Part shown: piece after piece, positions 9,114 through 18,693 of the stretch | How positions within the stretch are numbered: the stretch's first letter is position 1 | How the letters are laid out: every line of letters starts with the position of its first letter | From: Rhizobium esperanzae | GTDB lineage: Bacteria > Pseudomonadota > Alphaproteobacteria > Rhizobiales > Rhizobiaceae | Assembly (NCBI RefSeq): GCF_014197615.1 | Contig: NZ_JACIFY010000008.1 | Coordinates: 62,001 to 126,000, forward strand | Length of the DNA: 64,000 nucleotides | Direction: 5' to 3' | Program-made: the position numbers and the translations under genes | Notes under the pieces: model-generated | The model's database searches: none | What the model was told of the DNA's origin: nothing | Seen by the model: only the letters and a program-made list of their open reading frames with translations

Positions 9114-9419
9114 ATGCGCATCCTGCCCGCCCTCGCCGGACTTCTCGCCATCATGGGGCCGGGAATGGCGTCTGCCGAAAACGCAAAGATGCGGACGGCA
9201 AGCGAGGCCGAAATTCGCGAGCACCTGCCGGGCACGTCGGAACTGAAAGAAAGCAGCAACGGTTACGAATATCGCAAGGGCAACGCCAACGGCTATAAAA
9301 TAACCAATGGCCAGGTGTGCGTCCGCTTTCCCAACAAGTCGACCGACTGCGTCAGCGTGAAGACCGACGGCGAGAAATTTCAGATGATCGACAAAAAAGG
9401 CGGCAGAACGAAATTCTGA
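9114..9419 (+). CDS. Small exported protein of unknown function
   Basis: Starting at the ATG at 9114 the product is about 101 residues with a clear signal peptide (MRILPALAGLLAIMGPGMASA) cut after ASA, then a soluble domain with two cysteines (QVCVRF and STDCVSV) that could form a disulfide in the periplasm. An in-frame ATG at 9075 would add 13 charged residues before the signal peptide, so I prefer the later start, which has GGAG about 10 bases upstream. It lies 135 bases after the GDP-mannose gene and faces the nuclease-family gene. I do not recognise the family; the length and the cysteine placement resemble many small rhizobial periplasmic proteins. Confidence 0.65.
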   Translation: MRILPALAGLLAIMGPGMASAENAKMRTASEAEIREHLPGTSELKESSNGYEYRKGNANGYKITNGQVCVRFPNKSTDCVSVKTDGEKFQMIDKKGGRTKF

Positions 9420-9426
9420 CTTTCCT

Positions 9427-9448
9427 CCAGGCAAATTATCTTGCCTGG
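9427..9448. terminator. Hairpin between convergent genes
   Basis: CCAGGCAA (9427-9434) and TTGCCTGG (9441-9448) form a perfect 8-bp stem in the 31-base gap between two convergent genes. T-runs are weak on both sides, so termination is a modest inference. Confidence 0.45.
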
Positions 9449-9450
9449 CC

Positions 9451-10407
9451 TCATCTTGCCGGTGAAGTTTGACCGTTCCTGTCGAGAACGAATTCGGCGA
9501 TCAGGCCTGAATGGTTCGAGCCGAGATTGTCATCGAGACGTTTCAGCGATGTCAGACGAAGCGGGGCGCGCGCAAATATGTGATCGATGGCGATCCCGAG
9601 CATGCCCGCGCCGGCCGGCCATGTTGCCGGTTCCGGCGCGATCGCTTTCAGCTTCTGCTCGCGCAGGAAATCCTGGATGCTTGGGGCGATCACCGAGGAA
9701 TTGAAATCACCCGCCAGCACCAGAGGGCCGTCGATCGAACCAAGCGTTTTGGCGAGGTCCTCCAATTCAGCCATCTGGAAATCATCGAAATAGGGTTTGG
9801 TCAGGTGCGCCGAGACCAGATTGATGGTTTCGCCGCCGAACTCGACGCTCGATATAACCAGCCTGTTTTTTCGCAGACTGCCCATGCTTGCGACCTGCCG
9901 GCTGACGAACGGGCGTTTGGACAGCAGCAGCGTATCGCAGCTATCCTTCCCGTCGTCGCAGCCGATATGATAGGGATAGGCCTTGAACAGCTGCTGCAGA
10001 TGGAAGGTCAGCGGCTTGGCTTCGAGCAGATTGACGACATCGGCATTCGAAGCGATCACCATGTCGGTGATTGCAGTCGAGTTTTTCCAGTTGTCGATCG
10101 CGATGTTGAAAGACATCAGACGGAAAAGCGGCGACCTGTCCGTGTCTTTGCCGTTCTCTGAAAACTCGCGCAGCATGATGACGCCGTGAGCAATCAGAAG
10201 AAGCGAGGCAAACAGGAGGACGAAGCCGTAAATCTGTCGCCTGACAACCAGAATGATCAGGCTGGCGGCAACAAAGAGGACGCCGAAATGAACCTGGAAG
10301 CTGTAGAGGAAGGACAGCAGCCAGAAGTTCGTGACATAGCGCAAAGACACGATCGCGATGGCAACGGTCAGAAACGCACAGAGAATCCAATAAATTATCT
10401 CTCTCAT
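9451..10407 (-). CDS. Membrane-anchored endonuclease/exonuclease/phosphatase family protein
   Basis: About 318 residues. The N-terminal third has three hydrophobic segments (IIYWILCAFLTVAIAIVSL, then WLLSFLYSFQVHFGVLFVAA and IYGFVLLFASLLLIAHG), followed by an endonuclease/exonuclease/phosphatase domain with MSFNIAIDN, NLLEAKP, ISSVEFGG, LVSAHLTKP, LAGDFNSS and the terminal IDHIFAR...SNHSGLIAEF. These are the metal and catalytic positions of the fold. The catalytic part is probably periplasmic. Start at 10407 follows AGGTCAGGA; an earlier in-frame ATG would add 20 residues. The substrate is unknown: members cleave nucleic acids, phosphoinositides or other phosphodiesters. It is divergent from the epimerase gene. 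Confidence 0.8.
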   Translation of the reverse strand: MREIIYWILCAFLTVAIAIVSLRYVTNFWLLSFLYSFQVHFGVLFVAASLIILVVRRQIYGFVLLFASLLLIAHGVIMLREFSENGKDTDRSPLFRLMSFNIAIDNWKNSTAITDMVIASNADVVNLLEAKPLTFHLQQLFKAYPYHIGCDDGKDSCDTLLLSKRPFVSRQVASMGSLRKNRLVISSVEFGGETINLVSAHLTKPYFDDFQMAELEDLAKTLGSIDGPLVLAGDFNSSVIAPSIQDFLREQKLKAIAPEPATWPAGAGMLGIAIDHIFARAPLRLTSLKRLDDNLGSNHSGLIAEFVLDRNGQTSPAR

Positions 10408-10689
10408 CGATCCTGACCTGCTTGCAGACGATCCGCCGGCCATAACATGCAGGCAGCCATGCCGCAATGCAGCATAACAGCCGATGGCCGCGGTTGGCCC
10501 TCCGGCGATACTGACGGCCGCTCCGTCATCCAGCAGGCCAGCGGGCGGATACGCCTAAGACTACTGTCACGATGGCGCCGTCTCTCTTTCAAAGACCTAT
10601 CGACTCGGCCTCTTCTTATCTTGTAAGTGGGGGCCAATTCATACGGAGTCGGCTCTTTGCCGTCGGCAAGGAGTCGAGAAAAGGTGGGA

Positions 10690-11706
10690 ATGCGCTACTT
10701 CATTACAGGCACTGCCGGCTTTATCGGCTTTCATCTGGCCAGGCGCCTGCTGCAGGAAGGGCATGACGTCACAGGTTTCGATGGCCTCACTCCCTATTAC
10801 AATGTCAAGCTCAAGGAGATGCGCCATGCAGCACTCTCCCAGTTTCCAGCCTTCACACCCGTCATATCGATGCTTGAGGACCGACCGGCGCTGGAAGCCG
10901 CTGTTCTGGCGGCCAAGCCCGACATCCTGATCCATCTCGCCGCCCAGGCCGGGGTGCGCTACAGCCTGGAGAATCCCGAGGCCTATCTTCGTTCGAATGT
11001 CGAAGGCTCGTGGAACATCATGGAAATCGCCCGGCGCGCCGAAATCCGCCACCTGATGCTGGCCTCGACATCGTCGATCTACGGCGCCAATGCGACCGTT
11101 CCTTTTCATGAGACCGATCGCGCTGACGAACCGCTGACCATCTATGCGGCGACGAAGAAATCGATGGAACTGATGGCGCATAGCTACGCCCATCTTCACA
11201 AGATTCCGACCACGGCCTTTCGTTTCTTCACGGTCTACGGCCCATGGGGCCGGCCCGACATGGCGTTGTTCAAATTCACCAAGAACATGCTCGAAGACCA
11301 GCCGATCGAGATCTACGGCGAAGGCAATATGAGCCGTGACTTCACCTATATCGACGATCTGATCGAAGCGATCGTCAGGCTATCGGCAATCGCCCCGAGC
11401 GAGGACAACCGTCTCGACAATGTGGCTATTGAAACGCTTTCGCGCCAGGCGCCCTTTCGCGTCGTCAATATTGGCGGGGGCCAGCCGGTCAGCCTGATGG
11501 ATTTCGTCGAAACGGTGGAAAAGGCGCTCGGCCGTCCTGCCATTCGCAAGATGCTGGCAATGCAGAAGGGTGACGTGCCGCGCACATTCGCAGCCCCTGA
11601 CCTGCTCGTGGCCCTGACGGGATACAAGCCGGATACGACTTTGGATGTCGGCGTCAAGGCTTTCGTCGAATGGTATCTCGACGTGCGCGGCGAACTCGGC
11701 GCCTGA
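10690..11706 (+). CDS. lpsL: UDP-glucuronate 4-epimerase (LpsL type)
   Basis: A 338-residue short-chain dehydrogenase-fold epimerase. It has the NAD motif GTAGFIG (residues 7-13), the substrate segment STSSIYG, the catalytic [11 protein letters not shown] (Tyr/Lys pair) and the [15 protein letters not shown] stretch typical of UDP-glucuronate epimerases. It converts UDP-glucuronate to UDP-galacturonate, needed for galacturonate in rhizobial lipid A and core. Start at 10690 is preceded by AAAAGGTGGGA; in-frame upstream codons are not conserved in character. The gene stands alone, 9 kb from ugd, which makes its substrate. The epimerase class is firm; the gene symbol rests on the close match to the rhizobial LpsL pattern. 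Confidence 0.88.
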   Translation: MRYFITGTAGFIGFHLARRLLQEGHDVTGFDGLTPYYNVKLKEMRHAALSQFPAFTPVISMLEDRPALEAAVLAAKPDILIHLAAQAGVRYSLENPEAYLRSNVEGSWNIMEIARRAEIRHLMLASTSSIYGANATVPFHETDRADEPLTIYAATKKSMELMAHSYAHLHKIPTTAFRFFTVYGPWGRPDMALFKFTKNMLEDQPIEIYGEGNMSRDFTYIDDLIEAIVRLSAIAPSEDNRLDNVAIETLSRQAPFRVVNIGGGQPVSLMDFVETVEKALGRPAIRKMLAMQKGDVPRTFAAPDLLVALTGYKPDTTLDVGVKAFVEWYLDVRGELGA

Positions 11707-11743
11707 AACGCCGAGCGGGATTATTGCCCGTTGATCCGGAGCG

Positions 11744-12055
11744 TCAGCGGAGAAACGTCACCGCATGCACCGCGTTAACCGCCTGCGAGAACACGTAATC
11801 GACGATTGCCCGACCTGAGAGATAGGTCTTGAGCTGATAGCCCTGCCCCTCGACTTCGACAGGGCTGCGCAGAACGAAAGGCATGGCTGGGCGCACGAAA
11901 CCGGCGCGTGTCGTCAAGGGAACCTCGGGCGAATGACCGATGGCGGAGGTGTACATCAGGTCGCGTGCCATGCTGGCGGGACCGATGGCGAATGCCGGCC
12001 CGGCGGCGACGGTGATGGTCAGAGTCAAGGCGATGGCGGCGAGCGTCTTGTGCAT
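11744..12055 (-). CDS. Small exported protein of unknown function
   Basis: About 103 residues from ATG at 12055, with a signal peptide MHKTLAAIALTLTITVAAGPAFA. The mature part is short and without cysteines; it includes SGRAIVDYVFSQAVNAVHAVTF. An upstream in-frame start (12145) would add 30 polar residues before the signal peptide, so I reject it. GGGGAC lies about 8 bases before the chosen ATG. It converges on the epimerase gene. I do not recognise a family. Confidence 0.55.
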   Translation of the reverse strand: MHKTLAAIALTLTITVAAGPAFAIGPASMARDLMYTSAIGHSPEVPLTTRAGFVRPAMPFVLRSPVEVEGQGYQLKTYLSGRAIVDYVFSQAVNAVHAVTFLR

Positions 12056-12322
12056 ATCGAAGTCCCCGTTTTGCGGATCGGCGGACCTTTGCTTGGCCCG
12101 GCTCCAAACGGTCGATGCATCTGTCCACGCATCGGCCGTTTTCATGAGACCACTCTACACCTCAGTATTTTCAGGGCTTTTAAGTGGATCGGTCAAATTT
12201 TACGAAATTTGATTTTCTCGCAAAAGGCTCGGGATCCACGGGAAAAATGGGTTGGCCGGCCAGGCGGGCCACGAATGCAGCGTCGGCGAAACGTGCCGAT
12301 AATCCGAGCGCCGCACTGCCGT

Positions 12323-12475
12323 CTACAGAATGCGATCCAGCTTCTTGTTGATGTGCAGATTCGGCATCACTCCCGCGCTTTGCGCAGCATGATAGGATTC
12401 CCGCGCCGCATCGAACGAGATCGACCACATGATGGCGCTGAGCAGGAGCGCGATGATATAAATCTGGATACGCAT
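12323..12475 (-). CDS. Possible 50-residue membrane-anchored protein
   Basis: From ATG at 12475 the frame gives one N-terminal hydrophobic segment (MRIQIYIIALLLSAIMWSI) and a short basic tail ending NKKLDRIL. Codon use is unremarkable and the ribosome-binding site is poor, so it may be spurious. Nothing identifies a function. It is divergent from the possible small RNA at 12570-12700. Confidence 0.3.
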   Translation of the reverse strand: MRIQIYIIALLLSAIMWSISFDAARESYHAAQSAGVMPNLHINKKLDRIL

Positions 12476-12569
12476 CACATCGGCGATACGGAAAGAGCAA
12501 GGCCGTTTTGTGTCAAAAAATGACCGCGGAAATAGAAAAAACATCGGGCTTTTTTGCGCCGCAATATGG

Positions 12570-12700
12570 GCGCCGGACACATTAGTGTCGCGAAAATTAG
12601 CGATGGTGCATCGCTACTGTTAGCAGCCAACCCCGAGGCTTGGTTTCTGCCACCTGAGAACCCTGAGAGGCCCGTTCGTCACGGGCCTCTTTGCCTTTTG
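12570..12700 (+). ncRNA. Candidate structured small RNA
   Basis: A stretch with no protein but three consecutive stem-loops. GACAC/GTGTC are at 12576-12580 and 12585-12589; TAGCGATG/CATCGCTA are a perfect 8-bp stem at 12598-12616. The third, AGAGGCCCG/CGGGCCTCT (12666-12674 and 12682-12690), is followed by TTGCCTTTTG and looks like an intrinsic terminator. No plus-strand gene precedes that terminator, so a non-coding transcript is the simplest explanation. The 5' end and promoter were not located; the start coordinate is a guess. Confidence 0.4.
12666..12700 (+). terminator. Intrinsic terminator without an upstream protein gene
   Basis: A 9-bp perfect stem with a 7-base loop followed by a T-rich stretch. 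It would end the candidate small RNA and would shield the TetR gene behind it. Confidence 0.65.
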
Positions 12701-12811
12701 TCGCCGACATTTCCCGCGGGCAGCCGAATTGAGCGGCACAACGATCTCGGTTTATCGCCTATTCTGAATCTATGCACATCCGAGTTTGAACGGATCCTTC
12801 GTAGAAATATA

Positions 12812-12823
12812 TCAATCGATTGA
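12812..12823. promoter_or_regulatory. Palindrome and promoter of the TetR-ABC exporter operon
   Basis: TCAATCGATTGA is an exact 12-bp palindrome. It overlaps a TTGACT (12820-12825) that could be a -35 element, with a TATAAT-like sequence at 12842-12850 running into the start codons. This fits autoregulation by the TetR protein encoded next. Confidence 0.55.
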
Positions 12824-12848
12824 CTTATTTTGTGATCCGCGTTATATA

Positions 12849-13559
12849 ATGATCATGAACCAGGAACACGACTCCGAACCTCCACCAACTTCCGCCCGTG
12901 CCGAGATCGCGCGCCAGAAGATGCTGACCGCCGCTCTCGACGTCTTCGGGCGCTACGGCTTCGACGGCGCCTCGACGCGCCAGCTGACCGAAGCCGCCGG
13001 CGTCAACCTGCAGGCCATCCCCTATTATTTCGGCAGCAAGGAAGGCCTCTATATCGCCACTGCCGAATTTCTGATGGCCCGTATCGACACGCATGTCGGC
13101 GACATGAGGACGCGCATCGGCGCGCATCTGCTGACGCTTGAGGTCGCCGGCGAACGGCTCGCCGAAGCTGAGGCCCGGCGCTTTCTCACGGAAATTCTCC
13201 AGACGATGGTGACGCTTTTCGTCGGCAAGGAATCCGAATCCTGGGCGCGCTTCCTGATCCGCGAGCAGATGGAGCCGACCGAGGCCTTCACGCGGGTCTA
13301 TCAAGGCATCATGCGGCCGATGATCGAGATGGGCCGGCGGCTGATCGGCGCGATCCTGGGTGAGGATCCCGCCTCGGAACATGTACGCCTGCGCACCTTC
13401 AACCTTCTCGGCAGCATTCTGGTCTTTCGCGTTACCCACGCGGCCGTCCTTGCCCAGATGGAATGGGACGCCGTCGGCCCCGAACAGGTGAAAACCTTGC
13501 GCGGCCTTGCCGCCGAACTGGTCGATCTCCTCGGCCCGCCGAAAGGAGGTGCAGAATGA
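12849..13559 (+). CDS. TetR/AcrR regulator of CecR (YbiH) type
   Basis: A 236-residue repressor. The N-terminal helix-turn-helix reads [35 protein letters not shown] (written here in pieces: [30 protein letters not shown]). The C-terminal half resembles the DUF1956 ligand domain of E. coli CecR. It is the first gene of a five-gene operon with HlyD, a tandem ATPase and two permeases, the same set that CecR controls in E. coli (ybhGFSR). Its stop overlaps the next start (ATGA). Two ATGs, 12849 and 12855, are possible starts; the putative -10 region overlaps them, so the transcript may be nearly leaderless. The ligand is unknown. Confidence 0.85.
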   Translation: MIMNQEHDSEPPPTSARAEIARQKMLTAALDVFGRYGFDGASTRQLTEAAGVNLQAIPYYFGSKEGLYIATAEFLMARIDTHVGDMRTRIGAHLLTLEVAGERLAEAEARRFLTEILQTMVTLFVGKESESWARFLIREQMEPTEAFTRVYQGIMRPMIEMGRRLIGAILGEDPASEHVRLRTFNLLGSILVFRVTHAAVLAQMEWDAVGPEQVKTLRGLAAELVDLLGPPKGGAE

Positions 13560-14569
13560 AACGCAAGCTTCCCATCGCCATCCTGCTCCTGCTTGCAGCG
13601 GGTGCGGCCGGCTGGTGGTACGGACTGCCCGAAAGGCTCGGCTGGTTGCCCCAGGCCGGCCGCGAATTCGTTCTTTACGGCAACGTCGATATCCGCCAGG
13701 TCTCGCTCGGCTTCCGCGTCAGCGGCCGCCTCTCCGAACTGCGCGTCGATGAGGGCGACGTCGTCAAGAGCGGAACTGTTCTGGCAAAGCTCGACGCCGC
13801 GCCCTACGAATTCGCCGTCCGCTCCGGCGAGGCCAATGTCGCCGCACTTCGGGCAACATTGGATAAGCTGAAGGCGGGGCCACGGCCGACCGAGATCGCC
13901 CAGGCACGCGCCGCTTATGACGAAAGCCTCGCCGATCTCGAAAACGCCAACCTCGCCTATGAGCGCGCCCGCCAGCTTCGCCCGCAGGGCACGATTTCAG
14001 AAGCGAACCTCGATCAGGCAACCGCCGCAAAAGCGATGGCCGCCGCCCGCTCCGCTTCCGCCAACGAGGCCCTGAAACTACTGCAGGAGGGCTCGCGGGC
14101 CGAGGATATCGCCGCCGCCGACGCGCAGGTGAAGGCCGCGGAGGCAACGCTCGCCTCTGCCCGCACGTCGCTTGAAGATACCGAATTGCGTGCGGCGAAT
14201 GACGGCGTCATTCTTTCTCGCGTGCGGGAAACCGGCGCCATCGTCTCGCCGGCCGATACCGTCTTCGTCTTGTCCCTGACTGAGCCCGTCTGGGTGCGCA
14301 GCTATGTCGCCGAACCCGATCTCGGCCGCATCCATCCTGGCATGAAGGTATTAGTCGCCTCCGATACGGCGCCCGACAAGCCCTATGAAGGCACGATCGG
14401 CTTCATCTCGCCGGTCGCCGAATTTACCCCGAAATCGGTGGAGACGCCGGAGCTCAGGACCGATCTCGTCTATCGCCTGAGGATCGTCATCGACAAGCCC
14501 GGCCCTGATCTGCGCCAGGGCATGCCGGTCACCGTGCGGCTTTCCCCGCTCGCGGCAGACGGACAATGA
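13556..14569 (+). CDS. HlyD-family periplasmic adaptor of ABC exporter (YbhG-like)
   Basis: A 337-residue membrane fusion protein. It has an N-terminal membrane anchor ([20 protein letters not shown]), a barrel-sandwich half motif [21 protein letters not shown], a central alpha-helical coiled-coil hairpin (about residues 95-215), the second lipoyl half [20 protein letters not shown] and a beta-barrel ending [11 protein letters not shown]. It would bridge the inner-membrane ABC transporter and an outer-membrane channel. Start at 13556 has AAAGGAGGT and overlaps the TetR stop by four bases; its own stop overlaps the ATPase start. The substrate is unknown; E. coli YbhG is linked to resistance to some antibiotics and cations. 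Confidence 0.9.
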   Translation: MKRKLPIAILLLLAAGAAGWWYGLPERLGWLPQAGREFVLYGNVDIRQVSLGFRVSGRLSELRVDEGDVVKSGTVLAKLDAAPYEFAVRSGEANVAALRATLDKLKAGPRPTEIAQARAAYDESLADLENANLAYERARQLRPQGTISEANLDQATAAKAMAAARSASANEALKLLQEGSRAEDIAAADAQVKAAEATLASARTSLEDTELRAANDGVILSRVRETGAIVSPADTVFVLSLTEPVWVRSYVAEPDLGRIHPGMKVLVASDTAPDKPYEGTIGFISPVAEFTPKSVETPELRTDLVYRLRIVIDKPGPDLRQGMPVTVRLSPLAADGQ

Positions 14570-16323
14570 CCGCCGCCGACACCGCCCGCCGGACAGGTTG
14601 GGACGACAAGCCGCTCGTCCGGATCGACGGCGTCACCAAGCGCTTCGGCGACGCGCCTCCGGCCCTCGACGCGGTCTCCGGCGCGATCGGCGGCGGCGCG
14701 ATCACCGGCCTCGTCGGCCCCGACGGCGCCGGCAAGACGACGCTGATCCGACTGATGACCGGCCTGATGCTGCCGGATACGGGAACAGTGGAAGTCCTCG
14801 GCTTCGACACCCGAAAAAATGCCGCCGGCATCCAGGCGGCGATCGGCTACATGCCGCAGCGCTTCGGCCTCTACGAGGACCTCTCCGTGCAAGAGAACCT
14901 CGATCTCTATGCCGATCTGCGCGGCCTGCCGAAGAGCGAACGCGCCGGCGCCTTCGACGAGCTGCTCACCTTCACCGACCTCAAACGTTTCACCGGCCGG
15001 CTGGCCGGCAAGCTTTCCGGCGGCATGAAGCAGAAGCTCGGCCTTGCCTGTGCGCTGCTGAAGAAGCCGCGCCTGCTGCTGCTCGACGAGCCGGGCGTCG
15101 GCGTCGACCCGATCTCGCGCCGCGACCTCTGGAAGATGGTCGAGAACCTGACCAGGGAAGGCATCGGCGTGCTCTGGTCGACCGCCTATCTCGACGAGGC
15201 CGAGGCCTGCGATCATGTGCTGCTGCTGAACCAGGGAAAACTGCTCTTCTCGGGAAAACCGGAGGAGATGACCGAGCGCGTCAACGACCGGGTCTTCCGG
15301 GTCTCCGACGTCACCGGCCGCCGCCGGCAGGTTCTCGCCGAACTCCTGCAGGCCGATGGTGTTATCGACGGCGTGATCCAGGGCGAGGCGATCCGCCTGG
15401 TCGCTGCCAGCGGCAAGACGCCCGATATCGGCAAGGCCGGCGACCGCGCATCGCTTTCCCCTGCCCCGCCCCGTTTTGAGGATGCCTTCGTCGACATGCT
15501 CGGCGGCGGCCCCGGCGGCCGCTCCAGGCTTGCGGAGGCGCAAGAGCCGCTGAAAGCCGAAGGCGACCGCCCGGTGATCGAGGCCAAGGGCCTGACCAAG
15601 CGCTTCGGCGATTTCACCGCCGCCGACGATATCAGCTTCGATATCCGCCGCGGCGAGATCTTCGGCCTGCTCGGCCCGAATGGCGCCGGCAAATCCACCA
15701 CCTTCAAGATGCTCTGCGGCCTGTTGAAGCCAACCGGCGGCGAGGGCCGCGTCGCCGGTTTCGATCTCCGCCGCGATGCCGCCGAAGCCCGCAACCAGCT
15801 CGGCTATATGGCGCAGAAATTCTCGCTTTATGGCGACCTCACCGTCATGCAGAACCTCGAATTCTTCGCCGGCGTCTATGGCCTTCGCGGGCAGCATAAG
15901 CGCAAGCGCATCGAGCTGATGGCCGAGATCTTCGATTTCGGCCGCCATGCCAACGAGGCCGCCAAGGACCTGCCGCTCGGCCTCAAACAGCGCCTGGCGC
16001 TTGCCTGCGCCGTCATGCACGAGCCGCGCGCCCTCTTCCTGGACGAGCCGACATCAGGCGTCGATCCGATCACCCGGCGCGAATTCTGGACGCATATCAA
16101 CGCGCTGGTGGAAAAAGGCGTCACCGTGCTCGTCACCACCCATTTCATGGACGAGGCGGAATATTGCGACCGCATCTCGCTGATCTATCGCGGCCGCTCG
16201 ATTGCGCTCGGTTCGCCCGACGAACTGAAGGCCCGGGTCGCGACCAGGGAGCAGCCGGACCCGACGATGGAGGATGCCTTCATCGCGCTGGTGCAGCAGT
16301 CGGAAGCGGAGGATGCGGCATGA
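14566..16323 (+). CDS. Tandem ABC ATPase (YbhF-like)
   Basis: A 585-residue protein with two complete nucleotide-binding domains. The first has Walker [10 protein letters not shown], signature [10 protein letters not shown] and Walker [13 protein letters not shown]. The second has [20 protein letters not shown] and an unusual signature segment [11 protein letters not shown] in place of LSGGQ, as in other YbhF-type proteins. A linker around residues 270-340 joins them. It powers export through the two permeases that follow. The start overlaps the HlyD stop (ATGA) and the end overlaps the next permease start, so translation is coupled. Confidence 0.93.
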   Translation: MTAADTARRTGWDDKPLVRIDGVTKRFGDAPPALDAVSGAIGGGAITGLVGPDGAGKTTLIRLMTGLMLPDTGTVEVLGFDTRKNAAGIQAAIGYMPQRFGLYEDLSVQENLDLYADLRGLPKSERAGAFDELLTFTDLKRFTGRLAGKLSGGMKQKLGLACALLKKPRLLLLDEPGVGVDPISRRDLWKMVENLTREGIGVLWSTAYLDEAEACDHVLLLNQGKLLFSGKPEEMTERVNDRVFRVSDVTGRRRQVLAELLQADGVIDGVIQGEAIRLVAASGKTPDIGKAGDRASLSPAPPRFEDAFVDMLGGGPGGRSRLAEAQEPLKAEGDRPVIEAKGLTKRFGDFTAADDISFDIRRGEIFGLLGPNGAGKSTTFKMLCGLLKPTGGEGRVAGFDLRRDAAEARNQLGYMAQKFSLYGDLTVMQNLEFFAGVYGLRGQHKRKRIELMAEIFDFGRHANEAAKDLPLGLKQRLALACAVMHEPRALFLDEPTSGVDPITRREFWTHINALVEKGVTVLVTTHFMDEAEYCDRISLIYRGRSIALGSPDELKARVATREQPDPTMEDAFIALVQQSEAEDAA

Positions 16324-17447
16324 GCGCCTCATCAGGCCGGTTACGGCGTTTGTTTGCCCTCGTGCGCAAGGAAAGCTTCCAGGCGGTCCGCGATCCGAGC
16401 AGCATCCTCATCGCCTTCGTGCTGCCGCTCATCCTGCTCTTTCTGTTCGGCTACGGCGTCTCGCTCGATACCAGCCGCACCCGCATCGGCCTGGTGACCG
16501 AGGAGATGACGCCGCTGACGCAGGACCTGTCGGCGAGTTTCCAGGCCTCGCGCTATTTCGATGTGACGATCGGCCGTGACCGGCGCCTGTTCGAGGACGA
16601 TCTGGTGATCGGCAAGGTGCGCGGCATCGTCATCATCCCGGCCGATTTCACCACGCGCTACACCGCCGGCAACCGTCCCACTCTCCAGGTGATCGTCGAC
16701 GGCTCCGACCCGAACACGGCAAATTTCGTGCAGAATTATGCGCAGGGCGCCGTTGCCAACTGGGAGCAGCAAAGGCAGGCGGATGTCGCCTCGCACAGCC
16801 CCTCCATTACAGTCGAGCAGCGCTTCTGGTTCAATCCCGAACTGACCAGCCGCAATTTCCTGGTGCCGGGCTCGATCGCCATCGTCATGACGCTTGTCGG
16901 CACGCTGCTCACCTCGCTCGTCGTCGCCCGCGAGTGGGAGCGCGGCACGATGGAGGCGATGATGGCGACGCCGGTGACGGCGGTCGAACTGCTCGCCGGC
17001 AAGATCCTGCCCTATTTCCTGCTCGGCCTCACCTCGATGACCCTCTGCGTGCTGCTGGCGGTCTTTCTCTTCGGCGTGCCGTTCCGCGGCTCCGTCGCCG
17101 CCCTCTACGCCTTGTCGGCCGCCTTCCTGATCCCGGCGCTCGGCCAGGGCCTGCTGATCTCGACGGCGACGAAGAACCAGTTCCTTGCCTCGCAACTGGC
17201 TCTCATATCAGCCTTCCTGCCGGCCTTCCTGCTGTCGGGCTTCCTGTTCGAGATCAATTCCATGCCTGCGGTCATCCAGTGGATCACCTTCATCGTGCCG
17301 GCACGCTATCTGATCCCCAGCCTGCAGACCGTGTTCCTCGCCGGCGACATCTGGCCGATGTTCGCAAAGGCAATCTCCGTCATGCTGACGATCGGCGGCA
17401 TCATGTTCGTGCTGGCCGCCCGCAGCACCAGAAAGAGGATCGGCTGA
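16320..17447 (+). CDS. ABC-2 type permease (YbhS-like)
   Basis: A 375-residue inner-membrane protein of the ABC-2 family. One transmembrane helix follows the N-terminal RKESFQAVRDPSSI, then a large periplasmic domain (about residues 50-180), then five hydrophobic helices with the conserved REWERGTMEAMMATPV segment before them. It ends FVLAARSTRKRIG. The first ATG used (16320) overlaps the ATPase stop. It pairs with the next permease as a heterodimer, as in YbhS/YbhR. Confidence 0.92.
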   Translation: MSASSGRLRRLFALVRKESFQAVRDPSSILIAFVLPLILLFLFGYGVSLDTSRTRIGLVTEEMTPLTQDLSASFQASRYFDVTIGRDRRLFEDDLVIGKVRGIVIIPADFTTRYTAGNRPTLQVIVDGSDPNTANFVQNYAQGAVANWEQQRQADVASHSPSITVEQRFWFNPELTSRNFLVPGSIAIVMTLVGTLLTSLVVAREWERGTMEAMMATPVTAVELLAGKILPYFLLGLTSMTLCVLLAVFLFGVPFRGSVAALYALSAAFLIPALGQGLLISTATKNQFLASQLALISAFLPAFLLSGFLFEINSMPAVIQWITFIVPARYLIPSLQTVFLAGDIWPMFAKAISVMLTIGGIMFVLAARSTRKRIG

Positions 17448-17448
17448 G

Positions 17449-18561
17449 ATGGGATGGACAAGGCTTTACGCCCTGATCGTCAAGGAATTGCTCGCCGTGC
17501 TGCGCGATCCCAAGGGGCGCGCCATCCTGATCGGCCCGCCGATCGTCCAGCTTCTCGTCTTTTCCTATGCCGCGACACTCGAAGTCCGCAATGTCGACGT
17601 CATGATCCTCAACCGTGACAGCGGTCATTGGGGACAGGAGCTGATCGAACGCATCGACGGTTCGCCGACCTTTCGCAACATCGAATTCGCCGCCAGCCAG
17701 GCGCAGGTCCAGGTGGCGATCGACAATCAGACGGTCATTGCCGCCGTCGAGATCGGCCCGGATTTCTCGCGCAACATCGAGGCGGGAACCCCGGCCGACC
17801 TGCAGGTGGTGCTCGATGGCCGCCGCTCCAACGCCTCGCAGATCGTCGCGGGCTACCTCTCGCAGATCGGTGCGGCTCTTGCCGCCGAGACGCCGGCAGG
17901 CCGGCGCGCCGGCGCCGAAATGGTTTCGACCGTGCCGCGCAACTGGTTCAACCCGAACCTCACCTATCAATGGTTAATGGTGCCGAACCTGATCGCCAGC
18001 ATCGCCCTGCTGATCGGGCTGATCGTCACGGCCTTGTCGATCGCCCGCGAGCGCGAGCTCGGCACCTTCGATCAGCTGATGGTCTCGCCGCTGCGCATGC
18101 ACGAGATCCTGATCGGCAAGCTGATTCCGCCGATGATGATCGGCCTCTTCCACATCACCGTCTATATCCTCGCCGCCGTCTTCCTGTTCGACGTGCCGCT
18201 GCGCGGCTCGCTTTTCCTGCTTTATGGCAGCGCCATCTTCTATCTCGGCTCGGTCGCCGGCCTCGGCCTGTTCATCTCGGCGCTGTCGATGACCCAGCAG
18301 CAGGCGATCCTCGGCGCCTTCCTGTTCATGGTCCCGGCCATGCTGCTGTCGGGCTTCGCCACACCGATCGAGAACATGCCGGGATGGCTGCAGCCGATCA
18401 CCTTCATCAATCCGCTGCGCTATTTCCTGGTGATCGTCAAAGGTGTTTTCCTCAAGGATATCCCGTTGAGCGAGGTGGTGAACCAGACGATTCCACTGGT
18501 GCTGATCGCCGCCGTCACCCTCAGTGCTGCCGCCTGGCTCTTCCGCCGGCGCCTGGAATAA
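17449..18561 (+). CDS. ABC-2 type permease (YbhR-like)
   Basis: A 370-residue partner of the permease just upstream, one base away. It has the same plan: N-terminal KELLAVLRDPKGR and one helix, a large periplasmic domain, the RERELGTFDQLMVSPLR motif, then five membrane helices, the last ending AAWLFRRRLE. It is the last gene of the exporter operon; no strong terminator was recognised after it, and the DUF1236 gene that follows has its own promoter. Confidence 0.92.
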   Translation: MGWTRLYALIVKELLAVLRDPKGRAILIGPPIVQLLVFSYAATLEVRNVDVMILNRDSGHWGQELIERIDGSPTFRNIEFAASQAQVQVAIDNQTVIAAVEIGPDFSRNIEAGTPADLQVVLDGRRSNASQIVAGYLSQIGAALAAETPAGRRAGAEMVSTVPRNWFNPNLTYQWLMVPNLIASIALLIGLIVTALSIARERELGTFDQLMVSPLRMHEILIGKLIPPMMIGLFHITVYILAAVFLFDVPLRGSLFLLYGSAIFYLGSVAGLGLFISALSMTQQQAILGAFLFMVPAMLLSGFATPIENMPGWLQPITFINPLRYFLVIVKGVFLKDIPLSEVVNQTIPLVLIAAVTLSAAAWLFRRRLE

Positions 18562-18635
18562 TCCCAGCCCCACGCATGCTTTCTGCGGCCTCACAGATTG
18601 TGAACCGGGCTTCCAAAGCGTGACTCTTTGCTGCG

Positions 18636-18660
18636 GGAACATCGATTTGGCGTGGTCGTT
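18636..18660 (+). promoter_or_regulatory. EcfG-type promoter before the DUF1236 gene
   Basis: GGAAC (18636-18640), 16 bases, then CGTT (18657-18660). This matches the alphaproteobacterial general-stress sigma consensus GGAAC-N16/17-CGTT. The start codon is 33 bases downstream. Confidence 0.7.
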
Positions 18661-18693
18661 ACCCAAACGCAACCCCAGCAAAGGAGAAGCAAA

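Noticed and set aside
7536..9434. Minus-strand open frame of 632 codons opposite the GDP-mannose gene
   Set aside because: Antisense shadow without motifs, and it also runs through the small exported gene.
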